From Tetrahymena elliotti 4EA (taxonomy: Eukaryota; Ciliophora; Oligohymenophorea; Hymenostomatida; Tetrahymenidae), in assembly GCA_000231825.2 (NCBI GenBank), contig JH720389.1, positions 122,559 to 186,558 on the forward strand: a stretch of 64,000 bases of DNA, read 5' to 3'. This document shows, piece after piece, positions 1-14,800 of the stretch. The number at the start of each line of letters is the position of its first letter. Within the stretch, counting starts at the first letter, position 1. The notes beneath the pieces are model-generated. The model saw only the letters and a program-made list of their open reading frames with translations, was not told the DNA's origin and did no database searches. The translations under genes and the position numbers were made by a program.

Positions 1-3000
1 TTTGTATCTTTGCTTTTGATTTACTAAGGTTTGTTTACACTGGTTATTACATTATCAAATTTAATACAGCTATTTCTTAACTAATATTTCTACCTGAATA
101 TAATTCACTAGTATGCTCAGATAGTGCTTAAATAATGTAAATACTTTTTTTATAATTTTATTTTAATTTTACTATTATTTATTTCTAAAAGGTATTTTAA
201 TGTCGAGAATGCCTTAAATTCAAGAAATTTGGTAAGACCTTTATATTCATCAAGAAATGATAAATATTATCTAAATTAATAACTTGAAAAAACTTATTTC
301 CTTGATTATAGTAATTCTTTGTGGGTATTTGATAATAAAAAATTTGATTTAAGCTTTTTAAGGTAATTATCAAATGTTTCAACAGTTAAATTATGGAATG
401 AAAATATTTTTTTAACAACAACTTCAAGCATAATTAAATTAGATTTAGAATTTAATATAATCAGTTAACTAGATGTATAATTACGTACACTGTATTTTAG
501 TAAAAAATATATATTTGGCTAAGACTAGAACTATACCTTAGTTAAAATAGATATAGATTCATTAACTATTGACTCTAAATTTTAAATTTCTAAGTTTTCA
601 TTAATCCTGAAATAACTTATTATTATGGAATAATTAAATGAATTAATTATTGTGAATTAAGCTGATGATGATTATGCTTCTATCACTAGGTATAATTATG
701 CTGATTATATAATAGTATAAACATTTTTTGATTATTCTTTCATATTTATGCTTTATCAGCCTGATAAAAGTATGCTAATTATGTTTAAATAATATACTAA
801 TGTAATGGATATTTACTCAGCTATTAAATAAGGTGTAAAATCAAATAAAGATCCAAATCAAAGTATTAAAACATCATTTAGTTTTAGTTATGTTTACTGT
901 GTTTACAAAGCTATTTATGATCCATAAACAGATAAACTGTATGCCTTAAGCTAAAACAATCTTATAATAGTTTATGGATTTACTTTTAATAATACAGGAG
1001 GAATAAACTCCATTACTATTTAAAACTGGATACCCTTACCTACAATACTTTTTGATGTTAAGCTAAAGCTTGAAGATACTTTTTTACTTATAGAAATGTC
1101 ATGGCAATTATATTATTATGACAGATAAACAAACTAATTATAAAAATAAATAAGGGATAACTATGTAATAAATAATCTTAATGGCATAAGATAAGTACCA
1201 GAAATTTCTAATTCAAATGAAAGTTATTTTTTCATTAGCTCTCATAATAGTTTATCTCTTGTATAATATGCAAATAAAAATGTCCAGATTCTTAAATAGT
1301 TTCCTCTAAGTAATCCGATGGTTATAGGCTATAGTGTGAATAAAGTGTAAGGAAGTAACTAGATTATAGTTTAGGGATTGAGTAATGGTTTAGTCTATAG
1401 ATATGATTTCTAAGTAGGAAGTAAAAGTTCTTCAGCTGACTATTTTGAGTGTTAATATGATATTGGAGAATTTAATAAATTTTATTAACTAAATAAATAT
1501 TTACATAACATTGAAAGATCTTTAAAAATTACTGATGCTCAAATATTTCAAACACACATCATAGTAAAAAATAAAAAGATAATTTAATTTTTAACAATAA
1601 TTTATTTTTTATTTTATAAAATAGGGAACTCCTTAACTAAGCTTTTACTATGATCCTATCATAACAAATTTAAAGGCATAATTTTCTGCTATTGAACATA
1701 ATTTAAACTCTGATTAGAAGTGGCATCTTTAAATTTTAGATAATTTTTTTGAACCAGAGATTTTTAAATAAATAAATATGTAAAACTATGTTTTTGATAT
1801 AAAAATGGCTAACAATGTCTAATTTAGCAAGTAAACTTAGAAAATCATATTGAGCTAAATAAATTTTGAGAATAATGGTGAAAATTTTTAAATGAATTTT
1901 ACTGAAGTCAATAAAATTATTTTAGAAGATATCATTGTTCAAAATATCACCTTAAAATAAAAGAGTAGCTTTTTCTATTTTAACTAGTGCAAATACATTT
2001 TTATAAAGAATCTGAAATTCCAAAATATTACTCTCCAACATTTGTCTAAACTAATAGAAATTGAAAAAGTATAAGACATGTATTTTGAAAATTTAATATT
2101 TGAAAATATAAAGATTGATCAAAGTTTTTTATTAGAATCTTTATTTTTGATTTAAAACTCAAAAAAAGTGCAACTGATGAATGTTCAAATTTCTGATATC
2201 TAGTCTGAAGTATTCATATACTTTTTACAAGGATTTGGTATTGCAAATTTAGAAATAAGGCATTTAAATTTCCAAAAATCAAACCAAGTTTCATTTCTGT
2301 AAGTTACAAACTCCTATTAAGATAACTCAAAGTAATTTATATAAAAAGAAGATCATTATTTATTGCAAAATATAACTATTAATGATGTTCAAAATATTTT
2401 AAATTCTGCAATTAGTTTGACAGGCCATACTTTTATTTTAGAGTCAATTTAAATATTTAGTGTAATATGCTAAAACTGCTTTGGATCTGCTATTTTTATC
2501 TATAAAACTAAGCAAATTGAAATTAAAAATTCCTTATTTAAATTTAATTAAGCCCATATAGGAGGAGCAATATATATTCTAAATAATTATTACAATTTCT
2601 CAAGGATCTTTGATTGCATATTCAAAAATAATTAAGCTATTAATTCAGGTGGAGCTTTATTCTTAGAGCATAGCAATTTGTAAGTTTTTAACACAACTAT
2701 TTAAGAGAATTCAGCACTAATTGGAGGAGGAGTTAGATATATTGGAATTTAACCAGATTTCATAAATGTAATATTATTCAAAAAAGGTGTTAAAAGAATT
2801 ACTTAAAATACAGATGAAAAAAATATAGAGAACATTATTAATAGCAATTCTGCCACTATTCATAGTAATAACTATGGCTCATATTCATATTCGTTAAAGG
2901 TCTTTTCAGAAAATTTTGTGAAAAATGGTTAAGAAGAAAAATTTTTAGCATTTGAGAAAGATACTATCTAAGTAATAGATGTAGCCAGAATCAGTAACTT

Positions 3001-6000
3001 TTAAAGTGGTGGGAATTTAAATGTAAACTTTTAGATAATAGATGTTGAAGGATAGCCTATATATTTTGATAGGTAGTCGCTTGAAAATGAAAGCTATCCT
3101 AAAGATATAGTAGATGAAATTCTTAATTTTAAAATCATGACTACCATAACTACTGATAATATTAAGGTCTATGGTTAATACATATCTGATTAGTAATAGT
3201 TTAATCCTAAAAATAAAACATTCTCAATTAAAGACATGAATATTGTGTCTATACCTGAGAAAGAAAGCTACTTCTATTTTGAGGTACCAAGTGTATAGAG
3301 AGCACAAAATGATGATAATAATTAATACTGCTTTCAACCAGGTATTTTTTTACTTTAAAATAAAAAAATTATTTATTTCATCATCAACATAATTTTATAG
3401 AAAGATTTGGTGTCTTGATCAATATAGAATTTAGACCATGTGCTATGGGAGAAATATATACAAAGAGTGGATCTCTTTTTTTATGCTAAGAGTGTAAAGA
3501 AGGATTTTATTCATTAGCTTAACCTGATAAATGTAATGAAATAAAATAATTTGAATCATAACAAAATATTTATAAAAAAAAAGCTATCTCTGCAGATGAA
3601 TAATAATGTGAAAGATGTCCAGAAAACGCAGAAAAATGCTATAAAAATTAAATCGTTGTTAAAAAGGGGTATTGGAGAATTTCTAATGAAACAAAAGTAA
3701 TACTTGAATGTAAAAATAATCAAGAAAATTGTAATGGAAATGAAAAGACTGGTTATTGTAAAGAAGGTCACATAGGTCCTCTTTGTGAGTAATGTGACTC
3801 TACTGGCTATGTTTGGGGCTCCAGATTTATGTCAGATGGTAAGTACAATTGTATAAGTTGTTTAGGTTTACAAAATGATGTCAAATTTCTTCTCCCTTCA
3901 ATTTTCGTAGGAGTCTTGATGATTATCTATATATTATTCAGTGTTAAAATAGCACTAAATATTAGCTAAAATATCATTATAGGTTACTATTTAAGAAAAT
4001 TAAACATGCTTAATATCAGTAAATCAGCATATCAAGATACAACTAATATGAATATGAAGGCTATGATGAATTACATATAAATTTCTTAGCTCATTAACAC
4101 TTTTGAGGTAGATCTCCCTAGCTTTCTTAAAGTTTTGCCTTAATATATAGGTATTTATCATTTTATTTGTTCACATAAAATCAATTTTATTTATAATATT
4201 AAGGATCACCTGTCAGTAATTTTATGTACACATTAGACTGCTTTCTTAGTACCCTTTAGTCCAAAACTTTTTTTCTCATTTTCTTAAGAACAATATGGGG
4301 TCTTTTAATCCCTGTATTATATATATTATGTGCTGGTTTGATGTATTTTATTTTATATAAATTCAAAGTTATATCATATAACAAGGTAAATTCTTAATTT
4401 GTTATTAAAATAAAGAATTTAAGTTTTTTATTTAATATTAGACTTATTTAATATGTGGATTGGTCTTCATTATATTCTTTTTGTAACCAAATATAATTAA
4501 CAACTTGTTGAGTGTTTTATCATGCAGAAAAATTGATGAGCATCTCTATATTCTTGCAGATGTATAGTATAGGTGCTATACTAAAGAACATATCTAATTT
4601 ATAGTGACAGTATGTATACCAGGGTTAGTATTGTGGGGGCTAATATTACCACTGAGTATTTTGAAATTGTTATTTAAGTATAGAAATAAACTTGATTATG
4701 CAACAATTAGGTTACCCTATGGATTTTTATATTAAGATTATACATAATAAAGATTTTACTGGGAATTCATTAAAAGTTATATGAAAATCTTAATTGTTGT
4801 CATCCTAAATTTTTATGGAGAACCATTTAGTAATTCTTTCTAAAAAGTTTAAATTTTTTAATAAATTTTTATTATTTTAGATAATAAACTAGTTATTATT
4901 ATGATTTTGCTTTTATTATACTAAGTCAGTCTTTCTATAATGAAACCTTATCAAATGAAGTACTTTTAACAGCTAGAAAAAAAAAGTATGGTAACTCTTA
5001 CAGTAATTACTATTATGAACGTCTTTCTTTATAATTAACCTGATATAATTTAGCAACAAATATTTTATTTGATAGTACTTGGTATCCATAATATTTATCT
5101 ATGTTATTTAATATTTGAAGTTATCAAAGCAAAGCTTTTTATTGCTTAAAAGGAAAACTTAGAAAAACTAAAAAAGAAATTGGCTTAATATTTTCCATTT
5201 TTATCTAATTTCCTTAAATTTGAAGAGCCTAAAAATCTGAAAATATTCCATAATTGGAATAGAGTTAGAAAAGAAATATTAAGGGTAAAAAAAATAAGCT
5301 AAATAAAAAAAGAATCTCCATAACAAAATTCATAATATTAATAAGATCCTTTACCAGTCAATGTATTATCTCCTCTTTATTAATCAATAAATGCTCTCTA
5401 TGGATCATAAAATAGTAATTAAAAAATGAAAACTTTGTTTCAATTATTTTTAAATTAATAGATCTTAATGTAAAAGAGATTATAGGATCTTCAAGCTAAA
5501 TTTTATATTCCCCTCATACATGTATGAGTTTACTTTCTTTTAAATTATTTAACATAAATGCTTGTATTTATTTTATAAAAAGCAAGTAAATTACAACTTG
5601 ATCAGCCCTCAGCAAACTCTATTCAAAGTATTAATTACTTACTGGCTTTAAATGCAAGTACTAAAAGAAACCCATTTTTTAAAGATCCTAATAGAAGTAA
5701 TCTCATTTTCAATTAGAATTTCATAAAATCATTTTAAATAAAATTTAAAAGAAGCTAGAATACAAGAAACAAATTTGAATAATTAAAAAAGTATGTAGTA
5801 TTTAGACATTAATGATTTAAATTTAGAAAATAGTCAGTTCATTCTACATCAATCCTTAAAACCTGTTAATGAATAAAATTAAATAGATCAATAAAAGCAT
5901 GTACTTATTAATGATTTACTATAATCGAATATTGCAAACAAAAAGGTTTTTGAATTTACATAACAAAATGAAAGAAGCTAAAGTATTATTTATAAAAATC

Positions 6001-6845
6001 TCTCAAAAGTAAATTAAAGTCCAACTTCTTAAATTATTACAAAAAATTATGAGTAAAATTATTTTATTGATTAAGATTTCAAATTTTTTAAATTTATTAA
6101 TTATTTTAGTAAAAATCCTAATATGGAAGATGTCTAACTTGAGAATTTAAATGAAAGTCAAATCAATTAATATAATTAAATAAAGAAAATAAATTAAATT
6201 TATGCTCAATATCACAGAAACAATTAGGATAATATAGAAGAAAACTCTCATTAACCTTTCACCAATGAGATCAAAGAATAAAAATCTGATTTGAATGTAA
6301 ATCTTTAGAATTAGATTATTGTTAAGAAAGACCACATTATATATTTAAAAATTAAACATTTAAATATATATTTTTTTAAAGTATTATTCAAAATTTAAAA
6401 TTAAGATTTGGTTTCTAAATTTCAACTTTTTATTAATTTTTAAAAAAATCAGATTGATTAATAATCATAATTTAAATTGTAATATGATGATGTGAATTGG
6501 GAGTAACCTTAAAATGAAAATTTGCTTTATTCAAATACATATGAAAGGTCTAAAGCCTAATAATCTGATAAGGATATAGCACTACAAGGCTAATAAAATC
6601 ATAAAGGTTGTGCAGATAATCTTCAAACTGGTTTGCTGAAACTTTCATAGTTTTATTTGAATTAAGCAAGTACCTAAGAAGATAACTAAAGTATTTAAAG
6701 ATCAAATTAAGAAGAGAATAATAAATCGGATCACTAAGAATAAGAAAAATATGCTGCTTTAAATAAAAAATAAGCAAATAAATCTTCTTTAGTAATGAAT
6801 ACTCAAGATATTTCAGAACACCAAACTCAACAATCAAAATCATGA
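1..6845 (+). CDS. Giant multi-pass membrane protein, Cys-rich and beta-helix-like (5' end outside window)
   Basis: The visible part encodes about 2148 residues and ends at TGA 6843-6845; the start lies left of the window. Introns inferred at 137-191, 1564-1624, 3342-3400, 4151-4203, 4386-4441, 4830-4880 and 5522-5582 keep one frame throughout. Order seen: a WD/propeller-like region; a beta-helix-like region with repeated asparagine ladders and GG(A/G) turns (about 1700-2800); a Cys-rich module around 3430-3860 (CQECKEGFYS, then CERCPENAEKC, then GHIGPLCEQC); 7-8 hydrophobic segments (about 3890-5140); and a long Q/N/K-rich, probably cytoplasmic tail. The same layout occurs in the downstream neighbour, with introns at matching places around the membrane region. 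Ciliates encode large families of such 'putative transmembrane proteins'. A surface receptor or adhesin role is inference; no enzymatic motif is visible. Confidence is high for the gene and low for function. Confidence 0.87.
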
Positions 6846-8846
6846 ATTATTCAAAAATTTATGAAAGTATTATTGATTATTTTTTTCAGTTTCTGTTTTT
6901 GAATTTATTTAAAAAAAGAGCTTATTAAAATGTTAATTAGCTTTGTAATCATTTTGGTAAAATAAGATTCGTTCAAAAAAAATGAAACAATTTAATATAA
7001 ATAAAATTTATAAAAAGCATTGTTTATTATTTTTTTAATTGTATAAAATATTTTTTAACTTTTCTGAATTCTCATATTTGAAATTTTTTTTAAATTTACT
7101 CTATTCCATGAAAGTATATTTAATTAAATTAACAAACTTTCTTTTTTTCTTGTTAATTTTAAATCAAAAATTAATCATCTATTTCAAATATAATTGGAAG
7201 GAAATTCGAATCATTTATTTGCATTCAAAAAGGAAAAAAGAAAGTAAAGCCAAATTATTTATGATTCCAAATATGCTTAACTACATACTGAATTATTTCA
7301 TAAATTGTAAGTAGTAATCTTAAATTTTATGAAATTCAAATATTTAAATTTCTAATTAAAATGTAAAATGAAACCAAAAAATAATTTATTTATGGGTATT
7401 TGTATTTAAAATATTTGGAATAAATAGATTAAAAAATTGAAAAATTTATTTTAAGTTGTCTAAAATTAAAAAAATTTAGTTCATTAAAATCTTTTTGAAA
7501 TTGTTTGCTTACACTTTATTAATTTTTTAAATTATTAAAAATGTAAAAGACCTTAGATAATTCTTCTTAAAAAAATAAACTTTGATTAATAATATCACAT
7601 GTTTTACAAGTGTAACGATTTTTTTAAATGTAATTCCGAATTTTATGAAAAAAAATTAATGACAAAAAATAAATTTTAAATGCTATCATTTTGATTAATA
7701 AAAAAGAAAAGAGTCTTAATATTTTTAATTGATAATCAAATTAATATTTTCTTAAAATTTTGCTTTAGTAAAATCGATTCATTATTTTAAGAATTAATTT
7801 ACAGCTAAAATAAACGTGTAGTCAGTTAGTTTGTTAGCTAATTCAAAGAGAAAATTTAGATGATATAGAGATAGATTTTAGCACATTTGTCTCACAATTT
7901 TTTCTCAGATTCAGTTTTTTAAGATTACTTTATAAAAATGGGTTCTTCTATCAAAAAAATAATTAGATTTTACTAAATCTTTGAAATGTATAAATAGGCT
8001 AAGAGATATTGATCAAATTTAAATCATTTATATAGAGGTATATTTTTATCTCACTTGCCTAATAATTTTTTCTCAAATTAAGTTTTTTAAAATTATGTAA
8101 CAAAAATGGGTTCTCCTGCTAGAAAAATATTAATTCTTACTAAATCTTTAAAATAAATCATAACTAAGCATGCTAATAAATATTCATCAAATTTAAATCA
8201 TTTTTTGATAAATTTATTGTATTTTTGAAGTTTTATGTGAATACTAAACATTTCTAATATAATAAAAAATGATAAATAAAAATAATATTAGAAAAATTCA
8301 TCTCAAAAATAAGTACGATTTAAAAAAAGTATTTTATCTTTCTTTTAAATTTTTAATTTTTAAAATATTAACTAACATAAAAAAGATTTTTAGTTACAAC
8401 TTTTTGCATTATTTTTTGATTTTTTTGTTTGTAAATCATTATCTCTCCACTATTTTACAGAAAAAACTAATTTTAAAAGAATTTAGGATTTATAAGCTTA
8501 GTCTTTAGCTTAAAGCAGAAATTTAGGCAAATTATGATTAGAAAAAAAACAAGTCAAATCAATAGCTACAATAAAGTCTTCTTTTTGTTAAACTGAAATA
8601 CTGATAGAGAAAATTTAACAAAAAATATAATATCATGACTTCTATTATTTTTAAAAACTTTTTATATGAAAGCAATGAATTTCAACTTGATTTTTGATCT
8701 GTATAAACCATTAATATATTCAGCAAAGAATAATCTATTAAATCAAACTAAATTTTGTAAATTCAAACAAATTAACAAAGTTATTTTTTACTAAATTATG
8801 TACAGTATTATTTATTATATTAAAAAGTAAGCAAAAAATTAGTCAA
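6846..8846. other. Intergenic, 2.0 kb, AT-rich
   Basis: Separates the two tandem membrane-protein paralogues. I found no TGA-free frame with coding character on either strand. It contains one diverged tandem duplication (7877-8204, listed separately). The end next to 8847 should hold the promoter of the downstream gene. Confidence 0.6.
7877..8204. repeat. Diverged tandem duplication, two copies of about 165 bp
   Basis: Two adjacent copies can be aligned by eye, about 168-174 bp apart. Shared landmarks are TCTCAC, a TTTTTTCTCA block, AAAATGGGTTCT (around 7938 and 8106), TACTAAATCTTT and a terminal ATCAAATTTAAATCATTT. Copies differ by scattered substitutions and small indels. Neither copy has coding potential. 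It lies between the two paralogous genes. Confidence 0.65.
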
Positions 8847-11800
8847 ATGAAAATTGTATTAAAGTTAGGAAAATTTTTTTTAGTGCTTATAGCAATTCAT
8901 ATTTATAAAGTACAAAGTTAGTGTGGATCAAATTGCAGTGTCTGTGATTAAGGCGGATAGGTCTGCTCTCTTTGTGTTCAAGGATATACTTTAAATCAGA
9001 CAAGTAATGCGTGTGTTCCTCTAAATTGCTCAAATGGCTAGTTATTTGATCCTAGCACAAATTAGTGTGTTTCTATTTGCCCTCAATAATATATAAATGA
9101 TTAAAATACATAAGCATGTACCAAAATAAGTTAATGTCCAAGCAAAAGAGAATTTGGATAAGAATATTTTGATGTTGTTTAAAATATATTAATCTCTAGC
9201 TTCTTTGTTATACTTTAAGGAAAAGATTACTAAAAAGCATCATCTCCTATTATTTTGCTAAACAATCAGAACTATAATTTAGTTGGTGCCATCGATTCTC
9301 ATAAAAGCTAAGTTATAAATATGTTGTACATCCCTATTAAATATCAAGAATCAGAAAATAGTTAAAGTAATAACAATCCAGAATACTTATATTCTTATTC
9401 TTCTAACGAGATTGCTAAATGGAATTTAATTACTACTCAAAATATATATTTATTAAGCTTACCAAGTAATGTAATAATAAGTAATAGTCTCAACTTTATC
9501 AATTAAAATTATCTAATAGTAATAAAAAATGATAATATGAACTAACAGTTTGGATATATAAATTTGCTAGAGCTGGACTAAAAAACTTCATAATAGTAAT
9601 CTACAGTTGAATATAAAATGTTTCCTTTGGTGCATTAAAAAACCATTTTACAAATATGTGTAATGAATGACTATGCTTACAGTTATTCAAGTGAATAATT
9701 CATAGCGCAATGGGATATGAACAATGTTAGCTTTTCTTAGTAGATATTCTAATTTTAATAATAAATTTCTGCAATGTATTGCAATGAAGAATAAAATTTA
9801 ATTGCTGTGGCTATACAGAATTCTGGCACTCTCTATCTATGTAGTGTTAGAAATAATAAATGCCTAAGTACTGAAACAACCCACAATTTCATTAGTAATG
9901 TTATATTTTCAATTGATATTAAAAATAAATTCAATATAATCTTTAGTTATAGCAATACTGAAACTAATTTGCTTACTTACGATAATAATAGTATTTATTA
10001 CTTATAAAGCCTTTCTAGTGATATAGCATACCTATATGAAAGCTAAGGGTTACTATATATAATTTCTTAAAGTGGTACATTGACTATATTTAGTTACAAT
10101 ATTTTGTAATCAAGAGATTCCGCAGAAATATTTGCTGTTTCAAATTAATTTACAAGAAAATCTTTATAAAGCAGTAACATTAATGATATGGTGATTAATT
10201 AAAATAATGATCTATTAATTGCTAACAGTAATCTAAACATCTTAAGTATTACATAAGTAAATCCTCAATAATATTAAATATAAAAAAAAGAAACAAAGAG
10301 AAAACTATAAAAATATAGAAGAGGACACTCAGATAGAATTAATGGCATTCTATTTGATAATTTATACAATAGAGTAATTACATATTCTAATGATGGAAGT
10401 TTTAGAATTTGGGATCAAATAAATCTATTGTTAGGTGAATTTAGACTTGTGATTTTTTAATACCATCCTGATTGCCCACAATTTTAGCTATCTGATTGTA
10501 ATAAACAATTACTTAAAATGGAATTTTTAACAGCAAATATTTTAATCACTTAATATAATGACAATTAGTTAATACTCTGGGATTATTAGCTTTTTTCTAT
10601 TTCTATCAGAGATAGGATAATAAACAGTATGGGATTACAGATTTTAAACTATTACTTTTTTTAATAATAGTTTTTGATATACTGTAACTCTAAAATGTGG
10701 TCAATTTATAAAATATAAGATAAAACAATTGTTACAAAAGAAAATAATGTAAGATATGTAGTGTTAGAAATAATAGATTCAATAACTTAAATTGTTTATT
10801 ATGATTTTAATTTATCTAGTTTAGTTGTTTGTCCTTATCCTGATTGTTAAACTATCAGTTATAGTACATCTATATCTGGCTCTTTGTTATTTATAAAGTA
10901 TTTTCCTTAACATTAAGTCATGGCTATAGGAACTAGTAATAGTTTTTTGTATATGCTATTTGCATCTTCAAAGTTTAAGAATAGTCCAATAATAGTTTAA
11001 AACCCAATTTACATATCTATGAATCCAAGTACTACTACCTCATCAAGAAATATTTATGTATTTAGCTAGAATTTTTAATTATCATACTATACTAATTCAG
11101 GTACTTCTTACTTTGCTTCTGGAACTTTTTATGTTTTTGCTTCCGTCTTTGCTTAACAAGCTGTTTCGTTCACAAACCCAGAGCTTCATTTCTTCTATCA
11201 GAATACTATTAATCAATAAATATAAAATCAAGTTAAGTTTCATATAGCTTAAGTAAATATTAATTATTTTTTATAATATAGTTATATGCATTCGGTCAGA
11301 GCTCAAATGTAAGGTTGATGCTTACATTTACAGAAAAGATTTCTGCATTTAATGTGGATATAATTACTAACAGAGTATATGTAGGATTTTAAGATGGATC
11401 AGTCTAAACAGGTTACTTCTAACTGTATAATACAGTATATACTGACAACAATCTTTATTTTGATATGAAATTTTCACCAATTTACGATTAAATAATAGCT
11501 TTTAATAGGGTAAATAGTCTATTTGTTTAACTATTTTTTTTAAATTTATCTTACTATAAATTTTGAAGGGAGTTAGCATATTTAATACAGTAGATTGGGC
11601 AAAAACCACTATCCCTAATGTTCATACCGCATAACCAAACGGTAGTTGGTTTGATGAAAAAACTAGATAACTTGTGACATTTTCAAATGAAACAGCATCT
11701 AATATTGTTAAGTGGAATTTGACTAGTTTAACAAGTTAAATTTTTCAAAATGGACATAAAGATTTTGTTTTTATGGTCTATGTTGATTTACAAAATGACA

Positions 11801-14800
11801 GAATGATTAGCTTTTCATAAGATTTGACATTTATAGTATGGATTTATAGCACAGGTATAGTGTTAAAAAAATTTGATTTCCATTATTAAGATAACATCTA
11901 TTTCACTCAATAAAGTCTTGATGGAGTATTTTAAGTCATTCAATTTGCTCATGACCTGACTTATAATAGAGTTTTTTCATTAAATACAATGAATAAATTT
12001 TATTCTCTTAACTATCTTACATATGAAGTCAAAGTTTATTTAAATACACAAGATAAGCTAATTAATTTTTGGATAGATATGAACTATTTAAACAATAGAA
12101 AAATATACTTAATTCTATAGCCTGATGGAATTAGTTCATATGTAAGGTTTATAGATGATCAAACTTTTATAGATTAATTTAATTTATACAAAAATCATGC
12201 TATAATATAAGAAGTAAGATTTTTACCAAATAAGGTATTAACAGTTGATACATAATTAATAGTGGTTATGGATAGAGGAACTTTGCAAGAATTAAGTAGA
12301 ATCGTATGTTAAAACCCATTAATTATTAATTTTGTTGTTTTTGAGAAAATGGATCATATTTATCTGTACAGTGACTGGGGTAGAGACATATTAAGTTATC
12401 GTTTAAGTGTTTATAAACTGAGTACAGGTGAAAAAATAATTGATATAGTTAATGCTTAGGATATTGAAAATGGTAATATTGAAAGAGTATATCTTGACGA
12501 AGATAGCTACCAACTTATTGTTTTTAAATCCTTAAGGGTCTTCACTTATGTTGTTGATGTTAGAACGTTTAGGTACACATAATATATTACTTAAGGATAT
12601 GGTTGGAGCCCCTATTATATTAGGTAAGGTATAGTTCTCAGCAAAAGCAGTAAATTTGTATTTATTGATTCTTCTAGGCTAAGGTAATTAATATTTTTGC
12701 TTATAAGCTATTAATTTAACAATTTTTATAATAGGGTTTATGATATCGATCCCTCTATAAATCAATTAAATAATATGAGAGATCTGACAGAACCAAAAAT
12801 TTAAGATCAATTTTATAATTAGCAATCTAATACTTTATATTACATAGACAACGATAACGCTATTTGGAAGTAAGAGATTAACGGTGTTTCAGGATTTCAA
12901 GAAGTTGACGAAATTGATAATGTTAAAAACTCATAGCTATTTTCAAAATATTTTTTTGTAATAACTAATAAATATATTATTTAATATGACACAAATATGA
13001 ATAAAATTGTAAGCATAGCATTAAGTGCTTTTTTTTATAAATATACATCAACCCACTTAATGATTGTTGATTATAGCTTAAATTTCTAATGTTTGAAATT
13101 AGATGATTTAAGCAAAATAGGTTCATCATATCTACTTCCTTCTTTACCTATTTAAATAGCTACAAATGAAAAATTTTAAGATATATTTTTAGTTTTATCA
13201 GATAGAGTTATAAGATTTTCATATTCTAATTGTTAGTTGATAGAAACAGTATTAGCAGCAAATATTAAGCTTATCAAAATTGATCCAGTCAGAAATTTAA
13301 TTTTCCATATTTTAAATTCAGGAGCTATTTTATTTTATAATAATTATGCCTAAAATACTAATTATGGAACCAATAGTGTAACTTTATTCACATTAGCAGG
13401 TGCATAAGATATAGTTTTTGATTAAAAAGTAAGCAGAATTTTTATTTTAAGAATAAATATACCCATCCCTGTAGTTAATGTTTATAGCTTCAATCAAACT
13501 TTTGTTTTTACTTAGTTACCATCTATAGTAATTCCATCAGGCCTTATTACGACATAAATACAATTAATAAGTTGTGCTTTTGGATAATGCTTAATAGTGC
13601 AAACACCATATTATTATGCTATATTTATGCTTACTTCTGTTTCAGCTAGCTAAATTGCTGTATTTAGAAATAATTAAGTACTAACAAGCTTAGTACAAGC
13701 ATAAAATACAAATATTCCAAATATTTATGTTATGAAATCATTAGATTCTTTACAATTTGTATATGCTAACTATTAAACAGGAGTATAATATATAATGTTA
13801 AAGCTCGATTTGTTAGCCTATAGTTTAATAAGTTATAGTATTACTTAAAATGGAAACATACTAAATGTAAATCTTTTAGGGATAGCAAGTGGTACAAGCT
13901 TTAATTATTAGTTTGTTGTAAATCTTTAATAAAATTAACAAAATACAATTGCTAAGTAAGACTGTTTCTTCAATATACTTTAGAATAACTATCAAATACA
14001 ATTAAGCAACCAAATTAAAAGTATTTAATAGTCTAGTTAAATGTTTAATTTTTTAATATCTAGAACATTGATTGATGTAAATTAATTTAAATTAGTATAA
14101 TTTATTTCTTATAATTTTAAATATTAAATTAGGTTGATACAAACAAGCAATTTTACTATGATGACCTTTTCTAAACTTTAAATTCAAGTGTAGTTTATTT
14201 GAATGGTAGTTCAGGAAGAAGAGTTTTAATATTAGATGAACATTTTTTCTCTTAAAATTAGATTTATTAACTTTAAATATCAGGATTTGATTTTGATGTC
14301 TCATAAGTTAATGGCTAAATAACATTTTCCTCTGCAACATAGATTATTATTATGAAGGATATTAATTTTATCTCAAAAGCTTCAAACGTTTAAATTCTAT
14401 TTTCTAAACTTTAATCAATAACCTTAGAAAATATAAATATTGAAGGAGTTGATATAAAATCATCATAATTTTTATATTTCTAAACAATTTAGAAAGTTTT
14501 CATTAAGAATTTAGTGTATTCTAATTCTTAGATTACTTTTGATTCATATCTTTTGAAATTTAACCAAATTACTAACTTAGTAATTCAACAGCTATACATC
14601 TTAAGTGTTAATAGAGTTTAGTAACTTGTTATCACGAAATCGATTGCATAATCATAAAATACTTTAAATAGCTTAATTTCAATAGATAATTCTCAATAAG
14701 TATCAATAATTTAATTATAATCATCTAATTTAAAAAGCTAAGCAAATATAAACTTTATTTTTAAGTTTTTGGGTGTGTAAAATACATCTTTTGATCAAAT

